A stretch of 64,000 bases of DNA from Bacteroidota bacterium (GTDB lineage: Bacteria; Bacteroidota; Bacteroidia; Chitinophagales; LD1). Where the stretch lies: NCBI GenBank assembly GCA_026391075.1, contig JAPLES010000021.1, positions 62,001-126,000 of the forward strand, written 5' to 3'. Positions 24,773-34,246 of this stretch are shown in pieces; within the stretch, counting starts at the first letter, position 1; each line of letters starts with the position of its first letter. The notes below the pieces were generated by a model, which saw only the letters and a list, made by a program, of their open reading frames with translations, did no database searches and was not told where the DNA came from. The translations under genes and the position numbers were made by a program.

Positions 24773-26362
24773 TTACGAATTCATAGCAATCAAAAACTCT
24801 TCATTGGTTTTAGTGCCTTTCATTTGCTGCATTAAAAAGTTCATGGCTTCCTGCGAATTCATTTCGGCAATGTGGTTTCTCAAAATCCACATGCGCTGCA
24901 ACACATCTTTATCGAGCAGCAAATCATCTCTGCGGGTTGAAGAAGAAACAATATCAATAGCAGGGTAAATTCTGCGGTTCGAAAGTTTGCGGTCGAGCTG
25001 CAACTCCATATTACCCGTTCCTTTAAACTCTTCAAAAATTACCTCATCCATTTTAGAGCCGGTATCAATCAAAGCGGTAGCCAGAATAGTCAGTGAGCCA
25101 CCGTTTTCAATTTTGCGTGCCGCACCAAAAAACTGTTTTGGTTTTTGCATGGCGTTAGCCTCAACACCGCCCGATAAAACTTTACCCGATGAAGGAGCCA
25201 CCGTGTTATACGCACGCGCCAAACGGGTAATTGAATCGAGTAATATCACCACATCGTGTCCGCACTCTACCAGTCGTTTTGCTTTTTGCAACACAATGCT
25301 CGAAATCTTCACGTGCTTTTCAGCGGGCTCGTCAAACGTAGAAGCAATTACTTCGGCATTTACGTTGCGCTCCATATCCGTTACTTCCTCGGGGCGTTCG
25401 TCAATCAACAACACAATCAAATAAACCTCGGGGTGATTCTTGGCAATAGCGTTGGCTATTTCTTTTAAGATAGTGGTCTTACCGGTTTTCGGTTGACTCA
25501 CAATCATTCCGCGCTGTCCTTTTCCAATTGGAGTAAACAGGTCAACAATACGCGTGGTTAATTCACTTGGCTTGGTAAACAGATTCAGTTTTTCCTGAGG
25601 GAAAAGAGGTGTCAAATAATCGAACGACACGCGGTCACGCACGGCTTCCGGTGAACGACCATTGAGCAAATCAACTTTCAATAAGGCAAAATATTTTTCA
25701 CCACTCTTTGGAGGGCGAATGTACCCGCGCACGGTATCACCGGTTTTTAAACCAAACAATTTTATTTGCGAAGGCGATACATAAATATCATCGGGCGAAG
25801 AAAGATAACTGTAGTCCGAAGAGCGAAGGAAACCATAACCATCGGGCATCATTTCCAAAACTCCTTCTCCTTCAATAATAGCATCGGCTTCCACGCTGAA
25901 AATATCGGCACCTTTCTTATGCTGCTCACCACCACTGCTGCGCTCGTAGTTCGAAGTGTTTTCGTACGTAGTATGCTCTTCGTGTTGGTTGTTAGCGTTG
26001 TTGCTGTTGTTGGTATTGCTGTTCTGTGTAGAAGTAGTGGTGTTTCCGTCCACCGCTTTTTCAACGGTGTCTTCAATTGGTTTCTGCTCACTTGCCGGGC
26101 GAAACAAATTGTCTTCGTCTTTTTCTGCCTTATCCTTTAAATCGGGGTCTATCGGCTTGCGCGCTCTTGGCGGACGTTTGGTTTTGTCCTTTGCGGGCTC
26201 AACAGTTTCTGTTGTGGCTGCCGGAGCAAGCGCCTGTGCATCGAGCACCTTTAAAATAAGCTCTTGCTTTTCGAGCTTGTCAGTTCCTTTGATTTTCAAC
26301 TTGTCTGCAATTTCTTTTAACTCGGGCAGAATCATGTCGTTCAACTGAAGAATATCGTACAT
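24773..26362 (-). CDS. rho: Transcription termination factor Rho with long disordered insert
   Basis: Hexameric RNA-dependent ATPase of 529 residues that ends transcripts. A Rho N-terminal helical domain ([20 protein letters not shown]) is followed by a low-complexity stretch of about 100 residues (roughly 45-150) rich in Lys/Pro, then Asn/Thr/Ser/Gln ([14 protein letters not shown]). Next come the RNA-binding cold-shock domain ([16 protein letters not shown]) and the ATPase core with Walker [14 protein letters not shown] and [15 protein letters not shown]. The insert is a known feature of Bacteroidota Rho. The gene ends at a shared terminator. Confidence 0.97.
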   Translation of the reverse strand: MYDILQLNDMILPELKEIADKLKIKGTDKLEKQELILKVLDAQALAPAATTETVEPAKDKTKRPPRARKPIDPDLKDKAEKDEDNLFRPASEQKPIEDTVEKAVDGNTTTSTQNSNTNNSNNANNQHEEHTTYENTSNYERSSGGEQHKKGADIFSVEADAIIEGEGVLEMMPDGYGFLRSSDYSYLSSPDDIYVSPSQIKLFGLKTGDTVRGYIRPPKSGEKYFALLKVDLLNGRSPEAVRDRVSFDYLTPLFPQEKLNLFTKPSELTTRIVDLFTPIGKGQRGMIVSQPKTGKTTILKEIANAIAKNHPEVYLIVLLIDERPEEVTDMERNVNAEVIASTFDEPAEKHVKISSIVLQKAKRLVECGHDVVILLDSITRLARAYNTVAPSSGKVLSGGVEANAMQKPKQFFGAARKIENGGSLTILATALIDTGSKMDEVIFEEFKGTGNMELQLDRKLSNRRIYPAIDIVSSSTRRDDLLLDKDVLQRMWILRNHIAEMNSQEAMNFLMQQMKGTKTNEEFLIAMNS

Positions 26363-26627
26363 ACTATTTGGTTTGATGGTAAAATTTTTATTGGATTGAT
26401 AAAAGCAGGGTAAACATTACGAAAAACATTCGCAGCAAATCACGTGGTTAAAATACTTTCCGAGATTTTTTATTTAGAACGAAACTTTAGTTGGAATGAA
26501 CTAAACGCTGCGAGAATTATTTCAGATAACAATGCAATGTTAGGCAAAGTTTCCGACTCACCAAATCTTTGTGTTCAAATAAGAACGAACCTTTTTTGCA
26601 CAATGAAATCATACAGCTTTTGCAAAC
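26363..26627. other. Intergenic region without a supported gene
   Basis: With the dnaA terminator and microrepeat that follow, this gap between the 5' end of rho and the 3' end of dnaA exceeds 300 bp. The 82-residue ORF at 26444-26692 runs across the terminator hairpin and has no recognisable features, so it is treated as spurious. Probably the rho leader and promoter lie here; I see no clear consensus promoter. Confidence 0.45.
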
Positions 26628-26660
26628 AAAAAATCCTTCCCGTTTTTTCGGGAAGGATTC
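26628..26660 (-). terminator. Intrinsic terminator of dnaA
   Basis: Perfect 10-bp stem ATCCTTCCCG / CGGGAAGGAT with a T6 loop. On the minus strand it is followed by a T-tract. It lies about 50 bp after the dnaA stop. Confidence 0.88.
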
Positions 26661-26674
26661 TGTATTTGTATTGT

Positions 26675-26704
26675 CTCAATACTCAATACTAATTACTCAA
26701 TACT
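26675..26704. repeat. ACTCAAT tandem microrepeat
   Basis: CTCAATACTCAATACTAATT followed by ACTCAATACT: four degenerate copies of a 7-9 nt word between the dnaA stop codon and its terminator. Confidence 0.75.
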
Positions 26705-26708
26705 ATTT

Positions 26709-28154
26709 TTAAGAAATACTCATTTGAATTTTCTTCTGAATATCGGCTACTGCTTCTCTGAACTCCTGGTCAGTATCGATTAAATTCTGAACCGCCTGAC
26801 AAGAGTGAATAACAGTAGAGTGATCTCTTCCCCCAAAATGTTTTCCAATAACCTTCAAAGAATTTTTTGTATAGTTTTTAGCTAAGAACATAGACAACTG
26901 ACGCGCCTGAACAATCATACGCTTTCTGGTTTTCTCGCGGAGCATATCCACGTTTACACTAAAGTAATCGCAAACCGTTTTCTGAATGTAGTCAATAGAA
27001 ACCTCGCGCGAAATGCTCTTCACAAAGTTCTTGATAATCTTTTTGGCTAAATCCAAATCAACTTCTTTCTTATTTAATGATGCTTGTGCAAGAAGAGAAA
27101 TCAATGCTGCTTCCAGTTCACGAACGTTGGTGTTGATGTTGTAAGCAACAAACTCAACTACCTCACGCGGCAACTCAATTCCATCGGCATACATTTTCTT
27201 TTCAAGAATCGCAATACGTGTTTCAAAATCAGGAATCTGCAAATCTGCACTCAATCCCCATTTAAAACGGCTCAGCAATCTTTCTTCCATTCCTTCTAAA
27301 TCTCTTGGAGGACGGTCAGTAGTCAACACCAACTGTTTTCCGTTTTGATGTAAGTGATTAAAAATGTGGAAGAAAATATCCTGCGTTTTTTCTTTGTTAC
27401 CGAAGAACTGAATATCGTCCATCAACAACACATCAATCAGTTGATAGAAGTGAACAAAGTCATTCACCGAATTATTTTTTACCGCATCAAAAAACTGATT
27501 GGTAAATTTTTCACTCGATACATATAAGACTGTCTTGTTCGGAAAGTTTGCTTTCACTTCGTTACCTATAGCTTGTGCTAAGTGCGTTTTACCCAAACCA
27601 ACTCCTCCGTAAATAACCAAAGGATTGAAGGCAGTGCCTCCCGGTTTTTGTGCCACCGCATAACCCGCGCTGCGCGCTAAGCGATTGCAATCACCTTCCA
27701 CATACGAATCGAAATTGTAGTTCGCATTCAACTGCGGATCTACATTAATTTTTTTCAAACCCGGAATAATGAATGGGTTTTTAATTTGATTTCCATTGAG
27801 GAAATAAGGAAACCCAACTTCAGGGTTCTGATTGTTTCCTGAATTCTGGTTCGGATAATCCACAGTAGAAGGCGTGTTCGCGTTCGAAGAATTTTCTACC
27901 ACTATTCGGTATTCAAGCTGTGCGTTGCTGCCCAACTCGCGTTTAACTGTTTTGCGCAACAACGAAACATAATGCTCTTCCAGCCACTCGTAAAAAAATT
28001 GTGACGGTACTTGAATAGTGAGAACGGTTCCTTTTAATTCTACTGGTCTTATCGGTTCGAACCAGGTTTTAAAACTTTGTTGACTTACGTTGTCTTTGAT
28101 AATTTCGAGACAGCTGTTCCAAACGCTGCTAGCCGATTTTTCTTTCATGCTCAC
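26709..28154 (-). CDS. dnaA: Chromosomal replication initiator DnaA
   Basis: A 481-residue AAA+ initiator that binds and opens the origin. Domain I (SVWNSCLEIIKDNVSQQSFK, FKTWFEPIRP) is followed by a low-complexity linker, then the AAA+ domain with Walker A YGGVGLGKTHLAQ and Walker B VLLMDDIQF, and the DNA-binding domain IV with GGRDHSTVIHSC. Starts at M1 or M3 are both possible. It lies about 3 kb beyond rpmH-rnpA-yidD with rho in between. Its 190-bp upstream region is AT-rich but has no clear cluster of DnaA boxes. Confidence 0.97.
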   Translation of the reverse strand: MSMKEKSASSVWNSCLEIIKDNVSQQSFKTWFEPIRPVELKGTVLTIQVPSQFFYEWLEEHYVSLLRKTVKRELGSNAQLEYRIVVENSSNANTPSTVDYPNQNSGNNQNPEVGFPYFLNGNQIKNPFIIPGLKKINVDPQLNANYNFDSYVEGDCNRLARSAGYAVAQKPGGTAFNPLVIYGGVGLGKTHLAQAIGNEVKANFPNKTVLYVSSEKFTNQFFDAVKNNSVNDFVHFYQLIDVLLMDDIQFFGNKEKTQDIFFHIFNHLHQNGKQLVLTTDRPPRDLEGMEERLLSRFKWGLSADLQIPDFETRIAILEKKMYADGIELPREVVEFVAYNINTNVRELEAALISLLAQASLNKKEVDLDLAKKIIKNFVKSISREVSIDYIQKTVCDYFSVNVDMLREKTRKRMIVQARQLSMFLAKNYTKNSLKVIGKHFGGRDHSTVIHSCQAVQNLIDTDQEFREAVADIQKKIQMSIS

Positions 28155-28344
28155 TGGGTCTTTAAAATGTGTAATAAATAATTGTGTGTGTCGTAAGGCA
28201 ACGTGAAAATGTAGAAAAGAAAGTTTACAAAAAAGTTTTTGCGTTTGTTTTTGTAATTTTTTTTTCAGGTGTGAGAAAAAATATTTTTTCGGAAAAAAGA
28301 TTTTGTTATCCTTCTTTTTTCAGTAAAATATTTTAGTTAGGCAC

Positions 28345-29262
28345 TCACTTCGAAATCAATTGCGGTGTTCTCGGCATCAAAATTCCCTTTCGTTTTTTCT
28401 CGAAATAAAAATCCAAACGTCCGAGATAAATTCCTGCCCAGCCCACCTGATTCACCAGAACCTTTGCTCCGTCTGCGTTTGCAAACTCATCGGGCTTTGT
28501 AAAAAATGTGTGCGTGTGTCCGCCTAAAATCAAATCAATATTTTTTGACCGATACGCCAGATCCATATCGCTCACTTTTTTTTCATCGTATTTGTAACCG
28601 ATATGCGAGAGACAAATTACCAAATCGCAATCTTGTTCATACTTTAAATGTTTAGCCATTTGATTTGCGTTCGCAATCGGGTCATTATAACGAACTCCTC
28701 CAAAAGATTCTTTCGGCACTAATCCCTGCAATTCAATTCCAATTCCAAACACACCAACTTTAATATCCTCGTACTTGAAAATTTTGTGCGTCTGAATTTT
28801 TCCTTCCATAGGTGTATCGGCAAAATCGTAGTTGCAATTCAAAAACGGAAATGATGCATGCGGCAATTGTTTTACAAATCCATCCAAGCCCGCATCAAAA
28901 TCGTGATTGCCGAGTGTTGAAGCATCATACTTCATTTCGCTCATCAATTTAAATTCTAATTCGCCACCGTATTTGTTGAAGTAAGGAGTGCCCTGCCAAA
29001 TATCGCCCACATCTAAAAGCAAAACATTTTTTTCCTGCTTACGAATTTCATTGAGCAAAACTGCGCGTTGAGCAAAACCGCCAAGCCCCTGAAACTTTCC
29101 GCCATCCATCGGAAAGGGTTCAATACGGCTGTGCTGGTCGTTGGTATGGAGAATCGTAATCTTTCGTGCAACACCTTTTGCAAAGACTTCATAAGGAAAT
29201 GAACTTGCAGCTAGCAATGCTCCTGCGGTAAAAGATTTTTGTATGAATGTTTTTCGTTTCAT
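28345..29262 (-). CDS. 5'-nucleotidase-type metallophosphatase, N-terminal domain protein
   Basis: A 305-residue calcineurin-like phosphoesterase. Metal-binding blocks are ILHTNDQHSR, LLLDVGDIWQGTP, TLGNHDFDAG and GGHTHTFF, as in the catalytic half of UshA-type 5'-nucleotidases. The leader KRKTFIQKSFTAGALLAASS resembles a twin-arginine signal with Arg-Lys. It lacks the C-terminal substrate-binding domain, which is encoded by the gene 3 bp upstream (29266-30003). The pair probably forms one enzyme that hydrolyses nucleotides or nucleotide sugars in the periplasm. Confidence 0.93.
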   Translation of the reverse strand: MKRKTFIQKSFTAGALLAASSFPYEVFAKGVARKITILHTNDQHSRIEPFPMDGGKFQGLGGFAQRAVLLNEIRKQEKNVLLLDVGDIWQGTPYFNKYGGELEFKLMSEMKYDASTLGNHDFDAGLDGFVKQLPHASFPFLNCNYDFADTPMEGKIQTHKIFKYEDIKVGVFGIGIELQGLVPKESFGGVRYNDPIANANQMAKHLKYEQDCDLVICLSHIGYKYDEKKVSDMDLAYRSKNIDLILGGHTHTFFTKPDEFANADGAKVLVNQVGWAGIYLGRLDFYFEKKRKGILMPRTPQLISK

Positions 29263-29265
29263 TTC

Positions 29266-30003
29266 TTAATCAAGTTTCTGAACTCTTCCGTCAATTACAC
29301 TTTTGATGTGTTCGCCTTTTGCATTCATTTCTTTCAATCCGTCAATAATGGCATCGCGCAAACTCTTCTTTAAAATTGTTTTCGGAAGATACGAAAGCAT
29401 AGAGCAGTTATCGCCACCCTGCGCCAAGTAATCTGAGACAGCGATGGTGTAATTTTTATTTACGTCAAGTGGCTCACCTTGTATAAAAACATCAAATGCT
29501 TTTTCTTTTTTGAATTTGTATCGTGCTCCGCTAATCTGCCAACCGCCTTTAAATGCCATGTAATTAAAAAGCGTGTCGAGTGTTTTCCCGCTTACGGTCA
29601 TTATATCAATCAGATTTTCAAACGGCATCAGCTCTATTATGTTTCCGAGTGTAATGTTTCCCTTATGCAAATTCGGCAAACGAATTCCTCCGTTGTTCAG
29701 AAAAGTAAAATCAACATTGCATTTGCAGTAGTCTTTACTTTTTTTCAAAACTAAATCGCACATCAAATTTCCTAAATCGCTTTCAGGAATTGATTTTGTA
29801 AGAATGGTATCTGAAACTGCGAGCAACACATTCATCTCCATATCGAGCGAGTCTTTGTAAGGACGAATGATGGCTGCAATTTTTTCATCGCTAGGAGAAT
29901 TCGGATTGAGCCTCTCTTCTTTGAATTTATATTCTGTAGCAACGTAGTGCTTGGTGCATGAGGACGAAGTGATGAGAAAAAGAAAGAAGAAAATATTTTT
30001 CAT
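29266..30003 (-). CDS. 5'-nucleotidase C-terminal domain lipoprotein
   Basis: A 245-residue protein from ATG 30003 (the longer ORF start runs into the mutase gene). Signal peptide with lipobox FLITSSSC, so it is likely a lipoprotein. The mature part matches the UshA-type C-terminal domain: FLNNGGIRLPNLHKGNITLG, ELMPFENLIDIMTVSG, and YTIAVSDYLAQGGDNCSML. It normally positions the nucleotide base and links to the catalytic half by a hinge. Here it is separate and precedes the catalytic-domain gene by 3 bp, so the two chains probably assemble at the membrane. Confidence 0.92.
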   Translation of the reverse strand: MKNIFFFLFLITSSSCTKHYVATEYKFKEERLNPNSPSDEKIAAIIRPYKDSLDMEMNVLLAVSDTILTKSIPESDLGNLMCDLVLKKSKDYCKCNVDFTFLNNGGIRLPNLHKGNITLGNIIELMPFENLIDIMTVSGKTLDTLFNYMAFKGGWQISGARYKFKKEKAFDVFIQGEPLDVNKNYTIAVSDYLAQGGDNCSMLSYLPKTILKKSLRDAIIDGLKEMNAKGEHIKSVIDGRVQKLD

Positions 30004-30046
30004 GGTCTGTATAAAATGGTCTGACCTTCGGTGCAGACCCAGGTGG

Positions 30047-31594
30047 TTATCCTTGATACTCTCCGTAAATCTCTCTGAGCGAATCGGCAATTTCTCCAAG
30101 CGTGGCATAATTCTCTACCGCCTCAATTACAAACGGCATTATATTTTTCTCTTCGCGACTTGCCTCTTGAATATTTATCAAACTCGCTTTCACTTTTTCA
30201 TTATCTCTTTTCGCCCGAAGTTTCGCCAATTTATCTGACTGAATTTTACGGATGGAATCATCAATGCGGAGCAGTCCTGTTGGAGTGGCTTCTTTTTCAG
30301 CAAATTGATTTACGCCTACAATTATTTTTTCTTTCGATTCAACTGCCTGCTGATATGTATAGGATGCGCGCGCAATTTCGTTTTGCATAAATCCTTGTTC
30401 AATTGCCGAAACACTTCCACCCATTTCATCAATGCGCTGAATATATTTCCATGCGGCTTCTTCAATTTGGTCGGTGAGTGTTTCAATAAAGTAAGAACCC
30501 GCCAGTGGGTCAACGGTTTCTGTTACACCACTTTCGTAACCGATAATTTGTTGGGTGCGAAGTGCAACTTTCGCTGCTTCTTCTGTAGGTAATGAAAGTG
30601 CTTCATCATATCCATTCGTATGCAGTGATTGTGTTCCGCCTAAAACTGCAGCCAATGCCTGAAGTGTAACGCGCGAAATATTATTTTTTGGTTGTTGTGC
30701 AGTAAGCGTGCTTCCACCGGTTTGTGTATGAAAGCGCAACATTTGCGCTTTTGCATCAGTAGCACCTAAGTCTGTTGTAATCTTCGCCCACATTCTGCGT
30801 GCCGCACGAAACTTAGCTACTTCTTCAAAAAAATTATTGTGTGCATTGAAGAAGAAAGAAAGCCGCTGACCAAACTGATTAATGTCCAACCCTTTTTTTT
30901 GCGCTGCTAGACAATAAGCTTTTCCGTTGCTGAGTGTAAATGCAATTTCCTGCACAGCCGTTGAACCTGCTTCGCGAATATGATAGCCCGAAATTGAAAT
31001 CGTGTTCCACTTCGTCACTTCGGTATTGCAGTATTCAAAAATATCGGTAATGATTTTCATGCTCGGCTTTGGTGGATAGATATAAGTGCCGCGTGCCGCA
31101 TACTCTTTCAGAATATCGTTTTGAATAGTGCCTGATATTTTTTTCAAATCGGCTCCCTGTTTTTTTGCGAGAGCTATATATAAGGACAGTAAAATGTAAG
31201 CAGTAGAGTTAATCGTCATTGAAGTGGAAACATCTTCCAGTGTAATTCCCTGAAAGAGCACTTCCATATCCTCCAGCGAATCAATGGCAACTCCTACTTT
31301 TCCTACTTCGCCTTCGGCAAGTGCATGGTCGCTGTCGTAACCTATTTGTGTAGGTAAATCAAAGGCAACACTTAAACCGCTAACACCTTGAGAAAGCAAA
31401 TAATGATAACGCTTGTTGCTTTCTTCTGCAGTAGAAAACCCTGCATACTGGCGCATGGTCCACAACTTGCTGCGATACATTTCTGAATGGACTCCGCGCG
31501 TGAAAGGGAATTTGCCGGGCTCGCCTGCTTCGCCTTTATATAGAGAGTAAACTCTTTGAATTTCTATTCCGCTATCGGTGGTAAATTTTTTCAT
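30047..31594 (-). CDS. Acyl-CoA mutase large subunit, probably methylmalonyl-CoA mutase catalytic chain
   Basis: A 515-residue B12-dependent mutase TIM-barrel chain. [20 protein letters not shown] contains the Tyr that in methylmalonyl-CoA mutases helps select the carboxylated substrate (isobutyryl-CoA mutases have Phe). [18 protein letters not shown] and [20 protein letters not shown] are further family blocks. The C-terminal B12-binding domain is absent, so a separate small subunit is needed; none is seen here. MeaB is encoded at 8108. The gene follows a small membrane-anchored protein by 12 bp, probably in one operon. Substrate assignment is inferred from the Tyr and is not certain. Confidence 0.9.
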   Translation of the reverse strand: MKKFTTDSGIEIQRVYSLYKGEAGEPGKFPFTRGVHSEMYRSKLWTMRQYAGFSTAEESNKRYHYLLSQGVSGLSVAFDLPTQIGYDSDHALAEGEVGKVGVAIDSLEDMEVLFQGITLEDVSTSMTINSTAYILLSLYIALAKKQGADLKKISGTIQNDILKEYAARGTYIYPPKPSMKIITDIFEYCNTEVTKWNTISISGYHIREAGSTAVQEIAFTLSNGKAYCLAAQKKGLDINQFGQRLSFFFNAHNNFFEEVAKFRAARRMWAKITTDLGATDAKAQMLRFHTQTGGSTLTAQQPKNNISRVTLQALAAVLGGTQSLHTNGYDEALSLPTEEAAKVALRTQQIIGYESGVTETVDPLAGSYFIETLTDQIEEAAWKYIQRIDEMGGSVSAIEQGFMQNEIARASYTYQQAVESKEKIIVGVNQFAEKEATPTGLLRIDDSIRKIQSDKLAKLRAKRDNEKVKASLINIQEASREEKNIMPFVIEAVENYATLGEIADSLREIYGEYQG

Positions 31595-31606
31595 GCTTTT
31601 GAAATC

Positions 31607-32140
31607 TTAAAACAATTGTCTGCATTCTGCTTTTAAAAATTCAAGGGCATGTTCGGTAGGTAAAGGCATGTTGGCACTTTGTATTCCGGTGAAGAGCGCA
31701 TTGATAAATTGACCCGCACTTGCTTCGGAAGGCAATTGTGTACCGAAAAGATTTGCCGTCTTCGCCATTTCTTCTTTAGCCTGCACAATTAAATTCCATG
31801 CATCGCTCGAAACATAAATCTGCTGCGAAAGATTGTGTTCAAATTCTTCGCGAATATTTTTTACGATGGCATATTGCAGTTCGCTCGCCAGCATATCGGG
31901 TGTGCGCACTCTTGAAATAACAGAAAGGAAATTGATGCGCTCTAAAAAAAAAGATAGACGTTCATACGCCTGTAAGCGCAGTTGCACAATATCTTTATCG
32001 CGGTTTAATTTCAACTCAATGGCTTTGGCAGTTATTTCGCGCTGCATATACCGCGTCAATAAAAAATAAGCGGTCACAAACACAATGAGTGCCGGCAAAG
32101 TGTATTTCAAAATTTCGAGAAGGGCGTTTGCGATTTCCAT
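31607..32140 (-). CDS. Membrane-anchored protein of unknown function, co-operonic with the mutase
   Basis: A 177-residue protein with one N-terminal transmembrane helix (LKYTLPALIVFVTAYFLLT), a basic helical stretch (REITAKAIELKLNRDKDIVQ) and a largely alpha-helical body. No catalytic motif is visible. It directly precedes the mutase gene with a 12-bp gap. I do not know the family's function; the anchored helical form suggests a scaffold or regulator. Confidence 0.78.
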   Translation of the reverse strand: MEIANALLEILKYTLPALIVFVTAYFLLTRYMQREITAKAIELKLNRDKDIVQLRLQAYERLSFFLERINFLSVISRVRTPDMLASELQYAIVKNIREEFEHNLSQQIYVSSDAWNLIVQAKEEMAKTANLFGTQLPSEASAGQFINALFTGIQSANMPLPTEHALEFLKAECRQLF

Positions 32141-32215
32141 AAAACAGGTTTGCTATAATAACGAAGTGTCGTTTGCTTTTAGTGTGCCGAAATTAAAATA
32201 GTCTTCGGTATAGTT

Positions 32216-33448
32216 TCAATACAGCATTCTTACCTTGATGGTGCTCTTTACTTCCTTGAGCAAACCGAATGCTTCTTTTGATAAGGCAGTATCGACATCA
32301 AGAACCACGTAACCTATTTCATCGTTGGTTTTTAAATACTGACCGAGGATGTTGATGTTGTGCGAAGAAAGTTTGGAGTTGATTTCACCCAACACCCCCG
32401 GCACGTTTTTGTGAATGTGCAGGATGCGATGTGTTTTTGCCTGTAACTGCAAATTCAACTGCGGCACCGAATGCGAACCTGTTGTGCTTCCTCTTTCTAA
32501 ATAGTTCAGCAGTTTGGAAGTAACATCCAAACCAATATTCAACTGCGCTTCTTCGGTAGAGCCGCCAATGTGTGGTGTGAGAATTACATTCGGAAGATTT
32601 TGCAACACGGTAGAAAACTTTGCTCCGTTCTTTTCTGGCTCTTCCGGAAAAACATCAATAGCAGCTCCTGAAACTTGTCCGCTTTGCAAAGCATTCTTCA
32701 ACGCTTCCAAATCCACCACATCGCCACGACTATAATTAATGAGTATGCTTCCGCGTTTCATGAAAGCAAGCGTTTCTGCATTGAGCAAATTGCGGGTAGA
32801 TACTTCGCTTGGAATGTGCAGCGTTACAATATTCGCGCGCTTCAATAAATCTTTGAGTGAGCGAACCTGCTTGGCGTTTCCGTGAGGAAGTTTCGATTCC
32901 ACATCAAAATAAACTACGTCCATACCGAGGGCTTCTGCCATTACACTTACCTGTGAGCCAATGTTTCCGTAGCCAACAATGCCCAGCGTTTTTCCGCGAA
33001 GCTCAAAACTTCCTTTGGCATCTTTTTGCCAAATGCCTTCATGAGCCGCTTTGTTTTTATCGGTAATTCTGCGTATGAGCATTACTGAAAGTCCGATTAC
33101 TAATTCGGCAACGCTACGGGTGTTTGCATGTGGCGCATTGAAAACTGCAATTCCTTTTTCGGTAGCGGCTTTCATGTTTACCTGATTTACTCCAATGCAG
33201 TAACAACCTATGGCAAGCAACTTGTTGGCTTTGGTCAAAACTTTTTCAGTCACCAATGTTTTGCTTCGAATGCCGAGCAGATGCACATCTTTTATTTCGC
33301 GCATTAAATCAGCTTCGCTCAAAGCACCGCTGAGTTTGCGTACCGTTACATAGCCCGCTTCTTTAAATTCTTCTACCGAAACATCGCTGATGTTTTCGAG
33401 CAGAAGAATATTGATTTTATCTTTAGGGTAAGAAGTATGCTTCGACAT
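32216..33448 (-). CDS. serA: D-3-phosphoglycerate dehydrogenase with ACT domain
   Basis: A 410-residue 2-hydroxyacid dehydrogenase that starts serine synthesis. NAD-binding motif LGIVGYGNIGSQVSVMAEAL; catalytic region SVAELVIGLSVMLIRR, INYSRGDVVDLEAL and TPHIGGSTEEAQ, with the Glu/His pair in PEEPEKNG and TPHIGG. The C-terminus (about 330-410) is an ACT domain (HIHKNVPGVLGEINSKLSSH), which usually binds serine for feedback inhibition. Length matches the E. coli-type enzyme. The start codon lies at the edge of a TTGCGGGTT microrepeat. Confidence 0.95.
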   Translation of the reverse strand: MSKHTSYPKDKINILLLENISDVSVEEFKEAGYVTVRKLSGALSEADLMREIKDVHLLGIRSKTLVTEKVLTKANKLLAIGCYCIGVNQVNMKAATEKGIAVFNAPHANTRSVAELVIGLSVMLIRRITDKNKAAHEGIWQKDAKGSFELRGKTLGIVGYGNIGSQVSVMAEALGMDVVYFDVESKLPHGNAKQVRSLKDLLKRANIVTLHIPSEVSTRNLLNAETLAFMKRGSILINYSRGDVVDLEALKNALQSGQVSGAAIDVFPEEPEKNGAKFSTVLQNLPNVILTPHIGGSTEEAQLNIGLDVTSKLLNYLERGSTTGSHSVPQLNLQLQAKTHRILHIHKNVPGVLGEINSKLSSHNINILGQYLKTNDEIGYVVLDVDTALSKEAFGLLKEVKSTIKVRMLY

Positions 33449-33449
33449 G

Positions 33450-33550
33450 GTTATAAGTTGCGGGTTGAAGGTTGCGGGTTAATAAAAATACAAAGTTGCT
33501 TTCCCGTGAGGAGCAACAACCTGTAACCAGTAACTCGCAACACGTAACTA
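33450..33550. repeat. TTGCGGGTT/AACTCGCAAC inverted microrepeat pair
   Basis: The left arm (33450-33481) has words such as TTGCGGGTT and GAAGGTTGCGGGTTA. The right arm (about 33514-33550) has CAACCTGTAACCAGTAACTC and GCAACACGTAACT. The arms are degenerate reverse complements around a roughly 30-nt loop. The element occupies the gap between the serA start and the SOD stop codon. Confidence 0.75.
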
Positions 33551-34156
33551 TTATTTCGCTTCAGCAAAACGTTTTGCTACTTCAGCCCAGTTAACTACGT
33601 TGAAGAAAGCGGTGATATAATCTGGTCTGCGGTTTTGGTAGTTGAGATAGTAAGCGTGTTCCCAAACATCCAACCCAAGAATCGGAGTGCCTTTGCATTC
33701 TGCAATATCCATTAACGGATTGTCCTGATTTGGTGTAGAGCAAACCGCGAGCTTGCCACCGCTTACACATAGCCAAGCCCAGCCCGAACCGAAACGCGTA
33801 GTAGCGGCTTTGGTAAATTCTGCTTTAAAATTATCGAACGATACAAATGAGTTATTGATGGCTTCTGCCAACGCGCCAGTTGGAGCACCGCCAGCATTTG
33901 GCGCCATAATTTGCCAGAAGAAAGAATGGTTCCAATGCCCGCCACCGTTGTTGCGAACAGCCGGAGCCAGTTTGGAAATATTCGCGAGAATTTCTTCGAG
34001 CGATTTGTTTTCCCATTCAGTGCCAGCAAGTGCAGCATTTAAATTAGTTACATAAGCATTGTGGTGTTTGCCATGGTGAATTTCCATAGTGCGCGCATCT
34101 ACATGCGGTTCAAGTGCATCGAACGAATAAGGCAAAGCCGGTAGTGTAAAAGCCAT
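33551..34156 (-). CDS. Superoxide dismutase (Fe/Mn)
   Basis: A 201-residue cytoplasmic SOD converting superoxide to peroxide and oxygen. Metal ligands are visible: His27 in [13 protein letters not shown], His in HWNHSFFW, and Asp/His in [20 protein letters not shown]. Length and the C-terminal [12 protein letters not shown] fit the family. Choosing iron or manganese from sequence would need an alignment, so no gene symbol is given. It appears monocistronic, with a repeat-filled gap downstream. Confidence 0.96.
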   Translation of the reverse strand: MAFTLPALPYSFDALEPHVDARTMEIHHGKHHNAYVTNLNAALAGTEWENKSLEEILANISKLAPAVRNNGGGHWNHSFFWQIMAPNAGGAPTGALAEAINNSFVSFDNFKAEFTKAATTRFGSGWAWLCVSGGKLAVCSTPNQDNPLMDIAECKGTPILGLDVWEHAYYLNYQNRRPDYITAFFNVVNWAEVAKRFAEAK

Positions 34157-34246
34157 TGTATTTTGTTTTTAGTTTTTAGAAAATGATTGTTGCGGGTGCG
34201 AAAGTAAAACTTGTATTTACATTTCCGCGTTATCGAAAACAAACTC

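Noticed and set aside
26444-26692. 82-residue ORF on the + strand
   Set aside because: It runs through the dnaA terminator and microrepeat, has no domain, signal or composition typical of a gene.
28155-28344. Possible oriC upstream of dnaA
   Set aside because: AT-rich, but I found no repeated TTATNCACA-like boxes; only a lone TTATCC and a TGTGTAATAA. Not enough to call an origin.
30018-30039. Hairpin GGTCTG...CAGACC between the mutase and nucleotidase genes as a terminator
   Set aside because: Only a 6-bp stem with a 10-nt loop and no clear T-tract; could be a weak structure but not supported as a terminator.
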